Below are positions 1 to 6,386 of a DNA stretch of 14,428 nucleotides, piece after piece; the stretch's first letter is position 1, and each line of letters opens with the position of its first letter. Origin of the DNA: CAZEIW01 sp964512305 (lineage in GTDB: Bacteria; Pseudomonadota; Gammaproteobacteria; Burkholderiales; Burkholderiaceae_F); assembly GCA_964512305.1 (NCBI GenBank), contig CAZEIW010000035.1, forward strand, positions 1 to 14,428, given 5' to 3'. Both the position numbers and the translations under genes were made by a program. The notes beneath the pieces were generated by a model. The model ran no database searches, had not been told where the DNA came from, and saw only the letters and a list, made by a program, of their open reading frames with translations.

Positions 1-190
1 CGGCGAAATACCTGTCGCCCGCGCCCGTCAGCACCGCGCAAGCGAGTTCGCGATCGGCGCGCGCGCTGTCGAACACTTCGCGCAGCCTTGCGAGCACGGC
101 GCGCGACAGCGGATTGTGTTTCCGGGGCCGGTTCAGCGTGACGCGCATCACCGGGCCGGCGCGTTCGACCCGGACGTCGTCGTCAGACAT
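1..190 (-). CDS. Enoyl-CoA hydratase/isomerase family protein, N-terminal part
   Basis: This is the first 63 codons of a crotonase-superfamily protein, read leftwards from an ATG at 188-190; the rest lies outside the window. Translation begins MSDDDVRVERAGPVMRVTLN and continues RPRKHNPLSRAVLARL, then AVLTGAGDRYFA. That is the usual N-terminal signature of the family: LNRP..xNxLS, a helix, then VLTGxGxxF just before the oxyanion-hole AG. Members hydrate or isomerise acyl-CoA thioesters in the cytoplasm, for example in fatty-acid beta-oxidation or aromatic degradation, but substrate cannot be told from this fragment. A GGAG motif sits 7 nt upstream of the ATG and supports the start. Family assignment is firm and the exact function is open. 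Confidence 0.9.
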   Translation of the reverse strand, partial: MSDDDVRVERAGPVMRVTLNRPRKHNPLSRAVLARLREVFDSARADRELACAVLTGAGDRYFA

Positions 191-505
191 GAGACCGCTC
201 CGCTGTCCAAGGCCCCTGCGCGAGGCGTCCCGCGTCCGTTCGACAGGGGGCTGGAGATCGATTCGTACGATCGAGAGGGTTCATGGGTCGTGTCAGGTCG
301 CGATCCGTTGGTAGGTGGCTGCCGGACCGGCGGGTTGGTTCGCCGGGCGCGCAGGCTCGATTTACCGCCCCGAGCATGCCCTTTTTCCCGGAAGGGCTCG
401 ATGCAGCCTCAATAGACTCCAGGCAGCTCTCTCCTGTTCCCCTGTTTCGTTGCGGCGCCGGCTTTCGCCATTGCACCGCGCATCAATCGTATCGAGGTGT
501 GTGCC
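191..505. other. Intergenic region, divergent 5' regions of the hydratase and the chemoreceptor genes
   Basis: About 315 bases lie between two divergent genes, so the stretch should hold both promoters. I see no convincing sigma-28 (flagellar) or sigma-54 promoter. A TAGACT at 413-418 could be a -10 for the chemoreceptor but has no good -35. An imperfect hairpin, GCCCTT (378-383) with AAGGGC (392-397), lies upstream of it. Short open frames here have no recognisable product. Confidence 0.4.
494..497 (+). promoter_or_regulatory. Ribosome binding site deciding the chemoreceptor start
   Basis: GAGG ends 8 nt before the GTG at 506 and overlaps the alternative GTG at 497. This favours 506 as the true start. 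Confidence 0.55.
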
Positions 506-2041
506 GTGCGCAAATGGGAATCACTCAGCATCCGGGGCAAGCTGCTGGCCGGGTTTTCCGCGGTCCTCGGGACCACCCTGGTGGTCGGCCTGCTGGCGCT
601 GGTGCAGGTCAACAACGTCGTCCGGGACGCGCGGGATCTGGCCGGCCGCAGACTGCCGAGCGTGCGCACGGTGGCGGCGATGAGCACGGTGGTCTTCGGC
701 ATGCGGACCATGCAGTACGCACGGATGCTGACCGACGACATGGCCGAGCAGCAGGCGATCGACGCCGAGCTGCAGCGCGCCCCCGCGACCATGACGCAGC
801 TGCAGGGCGATTACGAACCCACGATCTCGGACGATGACGAGCGCGCCGCGTACCAGCGCTTTGTCGGGCACTGGAACGACTACGTGAAGGGCGGCGCCAA
901 GGTGATGCTGCTCAGCGGCGAGTTCGGCATGCGGGCGATGGGCGGCGACTATGGCAAGCTGTTCGACGCCGCGCGCGCGGATCTGAATCAGCTGTCCGAG
1001 CTGCAGGCGCGGCTGGCCGCCGGCCAGGCGAAGGAGGCCGATGCGGTCAATCTGCGGGCGCGCGCGATGCTGCTCGGCGGCGTCGCGCTCGCGGTGGTCG
1101 GCGGCCTGCTGCTGTCGCTGTGGATCGCCCGCCGCATCGCCGACCCGCTGCGCTCCGCATCGCAGGGCGCGCATGCGGTCGCCACCGGCGATCTGACGCA
1201 TCCGATTCCCAGCGGCGGCGAGGACGAGGTCGGCCAGATGCTGCATGCGCTCAACGAAATGCAGCGCGGGCTGAAGCTGCTGGTCGAGGCCGTGCGCACC
1301 GGGGTCGAGTCGGTCACGACGGCCAGCACCGAGATCGCGAGCGGGAACCTGGACCTGTCGAGCCGCACCGAAAGCCAGGCGGCCCGCATCCAGGAAACCG
1401 CGGCCGCGGTCACCGACGTGACCGAAAGGATGCAGCACAACTCGGGCTCCGCGCGCGAGGCCAACAAGATCGCACGCTCGGCGTGCGAGCTCGCCGAGCA
1501 GGGCGGCGCCGCGATGGGCGACGTCGTCGCCACGATGGGCGACATCAGCGCGTCGTCGCGCCGCATCGCCGAGATCATCGGCGTGATCGACGGCATCGCA
1601 TTCCAGACCAACATCCTCGCGCTCAACGCCGCCGTGGAGGCGGCGCGCGCGGGCGACCAGGGCCGCGGCTTCGCGGTCGTCGCGGCCGAGGTGCGCACGC
1701 TCGCCCAGCGGTCGTCGCAGGCGGCGGCCGAGATCGCGGTGTTGATCCGCGAGTCCGTCGCCCGTGTGGAGGCGGGCTCGGCGCTGGTCGACCGCGCCGG
1801 CGGGACGATCCGCGACATCGTCGAACAGGTGCGGCGCGTGACCGCGCTGATCGCCGAGATCGACACCGCCAGCGGCTGCATCTCCGGCAGCGTCGCCGAG
1901 ATCAATCAGGCGGTGAACGAGCTGGACGGGATGACCCAGCGCAACGCGGCGCTCGTCGAGCAGGGCGCCGCCGCCGCGGCCAGCCTGAGGGACCAGGGGC
2001 AGGCGCTCGCGCTCGCGGTGGCGAGCTTCCGGCTGGCCTGA
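506..2041 (+). CDS. Methyl-accepting chemotaxis protein (transmembrane chemoreceptor)
   Basis: A 511-residue inner-membrane chemoreceptor that would pass ligand signals to CheA/CheW. It has a first membrane segment at about 12-36, a periplasmic helical sensor of about 150 residues (4HB-like, no binding motif recognised), a second membrane segment at about 186-207, a HAMP region to about 258, and a cytoplasmic coiled coil. The signalling tip is near-invariant: IDGIAFQTNILALNAAVEAA followed by GRGFAVVAAEVR at about 362-397. The spacing looks like the common 36-heptad Tsr/Tar-type class. No C-terminal NWETF-type CheR tether is present; the protein ends ASFRLA. I chose GTG at 506 because GAGG at 494-497 sits 8 nt before it; GTG at 497 has no such site and would add three residues. 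No che or fli gene is nearby, so this is an orphan receptor. Confidence 0.95.
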   Translation: MRKWESLSIRGKLLAGFSAVLGTTLVVGLLALVQVNNVVRDARDLAGRRLPSVRTVAAMSTVVFGMRTMQYARMLTDDMAEQQAIDAELQRAPATMTQLQGDYEPTISDDDERAAYQRFVGHWNDYVKGGAKVMLLSGEFGMRAMGGDYGKLFDAARADLNQLSELQARLAAGQAKEADAVNLRARAMLLGGVALAVVGGLLLSLWIARRIADPLRSASQGAHAVATGDLTHPIPSGGEDEVGQMLHALNEMQRGLKLLVEAVRTGVESVTTASTEIASGNLDLSSRTESQAARIQETAAAVTDVTERMQHNSGSAREANKIARSACELAEQGGAAMGDVVATMGDISASSRRIAEIIGVIDGIAFQTNILALNAAVEAARAGDQGRGFAVVAAEVRTLAQRSSQAAAEIAVLIRESVARVEAGSALVDRAGGTIRDIVEQVRRVTALIAEIDTASGCISGSVAEINQAVNELDGMTQRNAALVEQGAAAAASLRDQGQALALAVASFRLA

Positions 2042-2051
2042 CGCGCTCCGC

Positions 2052-2068
2052 GCCCCCGGCACGGGGGC
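2052..2068 (+). terminator. Possible hairpin after the chemoreceptor gene
   Basis: A perfect 6-bp stem, GCCCCC (2052-2057) with GGGGGC (2063-2068) and loop GGCAC, begins 11 nt after the stop codon. No T-run follows, so it is at best a weak or Rho-assisted terminator, or an mRNA-stabilising hairpin. Confidence 0.35.
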
Positions 2069-2132
2069 ACCCTGCAGGATCGCTGCGCTATCGTAGGCGG
2101 GTCTTTCGATCGACCCTTCCAGGAGTGCGCGA

Positions 2133-2591
2133 ATGCCGAAGAAAGTCGACATCGAAGCCGCACCGACGGTGACCGGTTCCGGCTACCCGTCCCCCTTCAA
2201 CGAAGTCTGTGCCACCCGGGTGCGCCGGCGTGTCGGCGACGCCGCCGGGATCGATCAGTTCGGCGTCAACTTCACGCGCCTGCCGCCGGGCTGCTGGTCG
2301 AGCCAGCGCCACTGGCACACCGCCGAGGACGAGTTCGTGTTCGTGGTGGAGGGCGAAGTGGTGCTCGTGACCGGTTCCGGCGAGGAGACGCTGCGTGCCG
2401 GCGATTGCGCCGGCTTCAAGGCCGGCGAGCCCGACGGGCACCACTTCCAGAACCGCTCGGGGCGCGATGCGTTCCTGCTCGAGATCGGGACCCGCCGGCG
2501 GGACGACGACGAGACGACCTATCCCGACATCGATCTGCACATCTCGAAAGGCCGCTCCGGCTTCACCCACCGCGACGGCCGGCCGTACTGA
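2133..2591 (+). CDS. Cupin-domain protein (COG3837-like)
   Basis: A 152-residue single-domain cupin, probably cytoplasmic, with no signal peptide. Both cupin motifs are visible. Motif 1 is PPGCWSSQRHWHTAEDEFVF, giving likely metal ligands His60, His62 and Glu67. Motif 2 is GDCAGFKAGEPDGHHFQN, giving His103. The acidic run DDDE near residue 125 and the tail resemble the uncharacterised COG3837 cupins; this is recognised from memory. The metal site looks intact, so an enzyme or small-ligand binder is plausible, but substrate is unknown. AGGAG at 2121-2125 lies 7 nt before the ATG. The gene follows the chemoreceptor by 91 bp, so it may be read from its own promoter. It converges with the peptidase gene across a hairpin doublet. 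Confidence 0.85.
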   Translation: MPKKVDIEAAPTVTGSGYPSPFNEVCATRVRRRVGDAAGIDQFGVNFTRLPPGCWSSQRHWHTAEDEFVFVVEGEVVLVTGSGEETLRAGDCAGFKAGEPDGHHFQNRSGRDAFLLEIGTRRRDDDETTYPDIDLHISKGRSGFTHRDGRPY

Positions 2592-2596
2592 ACTCT

Positions 2597-2702
2597 CCCC
2601 TCTCCCGCGCTGCGCGCGGGAGAGGGGCCGGGGGTGAGGGTAGCCGCCGAAGCTCCGCTGCCCGCCCTCACCCCTACCCCTCTCCCGCAAGCGGGAGAGG
2701 GG
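2597..2702. repeat. Inverted pair of REP-like palindromic units between convergent genes
   Basis: Unit 1 (2597-2640) is a perfect 14-bp stem, CCCCTCTCCCGCGC (2597-2610) with its complement at 2614-2627 and a TGC loop, followed by GGGGTGAGGG (2631-2640). Unit 2 (2665-2702) is the mirror image: CCCTCACCCC (2665-2674), then a 12-bp stem (2677-2688 with 2691-2702) around AA. The two units can also pair with each other. This pattern of CCCTCTCCC...GGGAGAGGG hairpins with a GGTGAGGG tag is a dispersed repeat I know from many high-GC beta- and gammaproteobacteria. It fills almost the whole 119-bp gap between stop codons and probably also terminates or insulates the convergent transcripts. Confidence 0.85.
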
Positions 2703-2710
2703 ATCGATCG

Positions 2711-4870
2711 TCAACGACCGCCCACCCCCAGCTTCTGCCGCAGAAAGCTGAACGTCTGCGCCCACATGCGCGCCGCCTGCGCATTGTCGGCGGCAGCGCC
2801 GTGGCCGCCCTCGACGTTCTCGTAGTACCAGACCTCGTTTCCAACCTCGAGCATGCGCGCGGCCATCTTGCGCGCATGCCCCGGGTGCACGCGGTCGTCG
2901 CGGGTCGAAGTGACGAAGAAGATGGGCGGGTAGCGGACGCCGGCGCGCACATTCTGGTACGGCGAATAGCGCTCGATCGCCGCACGGTCGGCCGGATCGT
3001 CCGGATCGCCGTACTCGGCCATCCACGAAGCGCCGGCGAGCAGCTTGTTGAAACGCAGCATGTCGGTGAGCGGAACCTGCGACACGACGGCGCCGAACAG
3101 CTCGGGGTGCTGCTCCATGGTCGCGGTCACGAGCAGGCCGCCGTTGCTGCCGCCCATGATCCCGAGGTGCTTCGGCGACGTGATGCCGCGCCGGATCAGG
3201 TCCTGCGCGACGGCCGCGAAGTCGTCGAAGCAGCGCTGCCGGTTTTCCTTCAGCGCAGCCTCGTGCCAGGCCGGGCCGAATTCTCCGCCGCCCCGGATGT
3301 TGGCGACGGCGAACACGCCACCCGGCTCGATCCAGCCCTTGCCGGTCAGGCGCGGATAGGCCGGCAGCAGGCTGATCTCGAAGCCGCCGTAGCCGGTGAG
3401 CAGGGTCGCATGGCTGCCGTCGGGCTTCAGCCCTTTGCGCGCGACGACGAAATACGGGATCCTGGTGCCGTCGCGGCTGACCGCCTCGTACTGCCGTGCT
3501 TCGACCTCGTGCGCGTCCCAGACCGGCGGCAGGCGCTTGAGCACCGCGGACGCGCCCTGCGGCCCGGCACCCACGCGCGCCTCGACGAGCTCGTTGGGCG
3601 CGGTGTAGCTCTGCACGTCGAGCAGATAGTCGTCCGAATCCCAGTAGGTCAGCGCGACGTCGACTTGGCTCGCCGGCGGGGTCGCGATGATGCGCGAATG
3701 CCAGGCCCCGCCGTCGCGCGTGACCTCGATCCAGCGGCTGCGCACGTGATCGAGCTCGCCGATCAGCACCGCGCCGCGCGTGGTCGCCATGCTGCGGAAC
3801 ACGCGCCCGGCCCCGGGCCGGTACAGCTCGGCGAAGTTGCGCGCGCCTTTCAGGAAGGCCTCGAATCCGATCGCGAGCACGCTGCCGGCCGCGTACTCGC
3901 TCCCGCCCGCGTGCCATGGACTGCGCAGGTAGACCAGCAGCTGGTCCTGGAACAGTCCGCGGTCGGCGTCGAGCGGGATCTCGAGCTTGATCTGCCGGCC
4001 GTCGCGCAGCAGGAACCACTCCGATTTCCAGAACGCGATGCCGCGCCGCACCCAGTCGCGGCGCACCCCGGATTCGCGCTCCGACTCGGCGTCGACCGAC
4101 ACGTCGGACGGCTGCCCCTCGAAGACGGTCTGCGCCTCGGCCAGCGGCGTGCCGCGCCGCCATGACTTGACGATGCGGGGATAGCCCGAGCTCGTCATCG
4201 AGCCGGGGCCGAAATCGGTTCCGACCCAGATCGTGTCGAGATCCTTCCACCCGGCCGTGGACTTGGCTTCGGCAAGGCTGAATCCGCCGTCGACGAAGCG
4301 CCGCTCGCGCAGGTCGAACTCGCGCACGACGACCGCATCGGCGCCGCCGCGCGACAGCGAGATCAGGCAGCGCCCGTAGGGTTCCTGCGGTGAATCGGGG
4401 CGCAGGCAGTCGGCGCCCTGCCAGACCCAGTTCTCGTTCTCGGCGCCGGCCAGCGCATCCAGGTCGAGCACCGTTTCCCACTCCGGCGCCTGCTCGCGAT
4501 AGCCGGCCAGCGGTGTCCGCCGCCACAGCCCGCGCGGATGCGCCGCGTCGCGCCAGAAGTTGTAGTAGTCCCCGCCCATGCGCCCCACGTACGGGATCCG
4601 GTCGGGCGAGTCGAGCAGGCCGAGGAACTGCGCGCGCAGCGGCTCATAACCCGGATCGGCCTCGAAGCGCGCGACGGCTTCGCGGTCGCGCTGGTTCACC
4701 CACTCGAGGGCGCGCGCCCCTTCGACGTCCTCGAGCCACAGATACGGATCGGCCTGCGCGCCGGCCGCCACGGGGGCCGTCGCGGACTCCCTCGCGGACT
4801 CCTTTGATGGCCCGTTGCCGGAGGAGGTGGCGGCGGCGACCATGATCAGCGCAGCGAGCGGCGCCCGCAT
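2711..4870 (-). CDS. Prolyl oligopeptidase family serine peptidase (S9), exported
   Basis: A 719-residue S9A-type peptidase expected to cleave short proline-containing peptides, probably in the periplasm. The N-terminus MRAPLAALIMVAAATSSGNG resembles a short signal peptide, followed by a Ser/Ala-rich linker. The mature family start is at DPYLWLEDVEG. A beta-propeller-like middle runs to about residue 430 and the alpha/beta-hydrolase domain follows. The catalytic set is present: Ser575 in GGSNGG, Asp658 or Asp659 in TRDDRVHP, His690 in VEGGHG. Length matches the family's usual 680-730. ATG at 4868-4870 was chosen because it matches the family N-terminus and overlaps the scpA stop as TGATG. No Shine-Dalgarno is seen, which fits translational coupling. 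The open frame extends further upstream, but that part is antisense-like sequence inside scpA. Confidence 0.93.
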   Translation of the reverse strand: MRAPLAALIMVAAATSSGNGPSKESARESATAPVAAGAQADPYLWLEDVEGARALEWVNQRDREAVARFEADPGYEPLRAQFLGLLDSPDRIPYVGRMGGDYYNFWRDAAHPRGLWRRTPLAGYREQAPEWETVLDLDALAGAENENWVWQGADCLRPDSPQEPYGRCLISLSRGGADAVVVREFDLRERRFVDGGFSLAEAKSTAGWKDLDTIWVGTDFGPGSMTSSGYPRIVKSWRRGTPLAEAQTVFEGQPSDVSVDAESERESGVRRDWVRRGIAFWKSEWFLLRDGRQIKLEIPLDADRGLFQDQLLVYLRSPWHAGGSEYAAGSVLAIGFEAFLKGARNFAELYRPGAGRVFRSMATTRGAVLIGELDHVRSRWIEVTRDGGAWHSRIIATPPASQVDVALTYWDSDDYLLDVQSYTAPNELVEARVGAGPQGASAVLKRLPPVWDAHEVEARQYEAVSRDGTRIPYFVVARKGLKPDGSHATLLTGYGGFEISLLPAYPRLTGKGWIEPGGVFAVANIRGGGEFGPAWHEAALKENRQRCFDDFAAVAQDLIRRGITSPKHLGIMGGSNGGLLVTATMEQHPELFGAVVSQVPLTDMLRFNKLLAGASWMAEYGDPDDPADRAAIERYSPYQNVRAGVRYPPIFFVTSTRDDRVHPGHARKMAARMLEVGNEVWYYENVEGGHGAAADNAQAARMWAQTFSFLRQKLGVGGR

Positions 4871-5727
4871 CAGTTCGCGATGTACGCGAGCCGCACGTAC
4901 ATCGGCGCGTAAGGGGCCGCCTGCGTGACCTCGACCAGGCCTTCGCGCGTCAGCTCGAGCAGCGCCAGGAAGTGGACCACCGCGACCGCGACCCCCTGGG
5001 CCGGGTCGAACAGGTCGCCGAACTCCATGAAGCGGAGCCCGTTCAGACGCTTCAGGATCAGGCTCATGTGCTCGCGCACCGACAGCTCCTCGCGCGCGAT
5101 CCGGTGGTGCGTGTGCAGCCGCGCGCGGCGAAGCACCTCGGCCCAGGCGTGGCGCAGGTCGTCGGCGCACACCGCCGGCAGGCGCGGCGCGATGCTCTGG
5201 TCGATCAGGACCACCGCGCGCATGAATTCGCGTCCGATCCGCGGCAGGTGGTCGAGGCGCACCGCGGCCAGCTTGATGCGCTCGTACTCGACCAGCCGGC
5301 GCACCAGCTCGGCGCGCGGATCCCCGACCTCCTCGCCGGTGTCGGCCTTCCGCACCGGAAGCAGCATGCGCGACTTGATCTCGATCAGCAGCGCCGCCAT
5401 GAGCAGGTATTCGGCGGCCAGCTCGAGGTTGCGCGCGCGTATCTGGTCGATGTAGGCAAGGTACTGCTTCGTCAGCTGCGCCATCGGGATGTCCAGCACG
5501 TTGAAGTGCTGGCGGCGGATCATGTAGAGCAGCAGGTCGAGCGGACCTTCGAACGCCTCGAGGAACACCTCGAGCGCGTCGGGCGGGATGTACAGGTCCT
5601 CCGGCATCGCGAACAGCGGCTCGCCGTACAGGCGCGCCAGCGCGACGCCGTCGACCACGCTCGGCGTCACGTCGGCGCCGGCGGCCGAGAGCGGCGGCAG
5701 GTCGGAGGTTTCGGAGACCGTTTCCAT
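4870..5727 (-). CDS. scpA: Segregation and condensation protein A
   Basis: A 285-residue kleisin subunit of the Smc-ScpAB condensin complex, which organises and segregates the chromosome. The signature is clear: LYIPPDALEVFLEAFEGPLD at about 46-65, then LLLYMIRRQHFNVLDIPMAQ, then AAEYLLMAALLIEIKSRMLL. The C-terminal winged-helix region that contacts the Smc head is present, ending VRLAYIAN. The N-terminal stretch with LYGEPLFAMPEDLYIPPDAL is typical of betaproteobacterial ScpA. No scpB or smc lies in the window. The gene overlaps the downstream peptidase start by one base (TGATG). No strong ribosome binding site precedes the ATG at 5725-5727, and Met41 is a possible but shorter alternative. 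Confidence 0.95.
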   Translation of the reverse strand: METVSETSDLPPLSAAGADVTPSVVDGVALARLYGEPLFAMPEDLYIPPDALEVFLEAFEGPLDLLLYMIRRQHFNVLDIPMAQLTKQYLAYIDQIRARNLELAAEYLLMAALLIEIKSRMLLPVRKADTGEEVGDPRAELVRRLVEYERIKLAAVRLDHLPRIGREFMRAVVLIDQSIAPRLPAVCADDLRHAWAEVLRRARLHTHHRIAREELSVREHMSLILKRLNGLRFMEFGDLFDPAQGVAVAVVHFLALLELTREGLVEVTQAAPYAPMYVRLAYIAN

Positions 5728-5837
5728 GGCGCTGGGATCGAATGCAGCCGGCGATGCTAGCAGGTCGCGCCCCGCCGGCGCCGCCCCGCGAATGGCCGCG
5801 CGGCGGGCGCTCCCGGCCGGAGCCGGCAGGAACTATC
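5728..5837. other. Divergent promoter region scpA / HAD-putA
   Basis: About 110 GC-rich bases separate the scpA start from the HAD start, so both units must begin here or inside each other's 5' ends. I see no confident -35/-10 pair on either strand. Confidence 0.35.
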
Positions 5838-6386
5838 ATGGCTGCCTGGCACGCGACGGCCCGAATGCCGTCGATGGGCCCAGCGACTGGATCTGCAGCG
5901 GGTTATCGGCACAACGTGATCGACATCGACATCCCAGGCTACCGCCACCTGCGCCTGGTCCATCTCGTGTTCGATTACAACGGGACGCTGGCGACGGACG
6001 GCAAGCTGCTCTACGGCGTCGGGCAGCCGCTGTCGAAGCTCGTCCAGAACCTTCGAATCCACGTGATCACGGCCGACACCTTCGGGCTGGCGGCCGAGCA
6101 GCTCGCCGGCCTGCCGGTGGCACTGTCGATCATCCCGGCCGAGCGGCAGGCGGAAGCCAAGCGCGACTTCGTCTCCGGGCTCGGAGCCGACGGCGTGGTC
6201 GCGATCGGCAACGGCCGAAACGACCGCCTGATGCTGGAGGCGGCCGCGGTGGGCATCGCGGTGATGCAGAAGGAAGGCGGCAGCGCCGCCGCGCTGGCGG
6301 CGTGCGACGTCGTCTGCACGGACGTCCTCGACGCGCTCGATCTGCTGCTCAACCCGAAGCGCCTGATCGCGACGCTGCGTTCATGA
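5838..6386 (+). CDS. HAD-superfamily protein, soluble P-type-ATPase-like (COG4087-like)
   Basis: A soluble HAD-fold protein without membrane segments, resembling the 'soluble P-type ATPase' group known mostly from uncharacterised members. Motif I is FDYNGTLATDG, with nucleophile Asp46 but Asn in place of the second Asp of a normal D-x-D phosphatase. HVITADTFG would be motif II, a Lys in AEAKRDF motif III, and AIGNGRNDRLML motif IV. The C-terminus LDLLLNPKRLIATLRS is typical of the group. The start is uncertain. ATG 5838 has AGGA (5828-5831) at 6-nt spacing and gives 182 residues. GTG 5916 gives MIDIDIPGYRHL and 156 residues, which fits the family better but has no clear binding site. The stop overlaps the putA start (ATGA, 6383-6386), so the two are probably co-translated. 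Substrate unknown. Confidence 0.88.
   Translation: MAAWHATARMPSMGPATGSAAGYRHNVIDIDIPGYRHLRLVHLVFDYNGTLATDGKLLYGVGQPLSKLVQNLRIHVITADTFGLAAEQLAGLPVALSIIPAERQAEAKRDFVSGLGADGVVAIGNGRNDRLMLEAAAVGIAVMQKEGGSAAALAACDVVCTDVLDALDLLLNPKRLIATLRS

Noticed and set aside
460..474. Sigma-54-like GG...GC element before the chemoreceptor
   Set aside because: The GG and GC are 11 bases apart, not the required 10, and the rest of the consensus is poor.
521..2152. A 543-residue open frame antisense to the chemoreceptor
   Set aside because: Same composition artefact, His/Arg-rich and without domains, opposite an intact chemoreceptor.
2711..5839. A single 1042-residue minus-strand open frame spanning the peptidase and the scpA region
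   Set aside because: Only the part from 4870 down matches a family; the upstream part is the wrong frame of scpA, kept open by high GC.
5588..6382. A long upstream extension of PutA in the same frame
   Set aside because: It would run through the start of scpA and the whole HAD gene in another frame; the PutA family begins just after ATG 6383.
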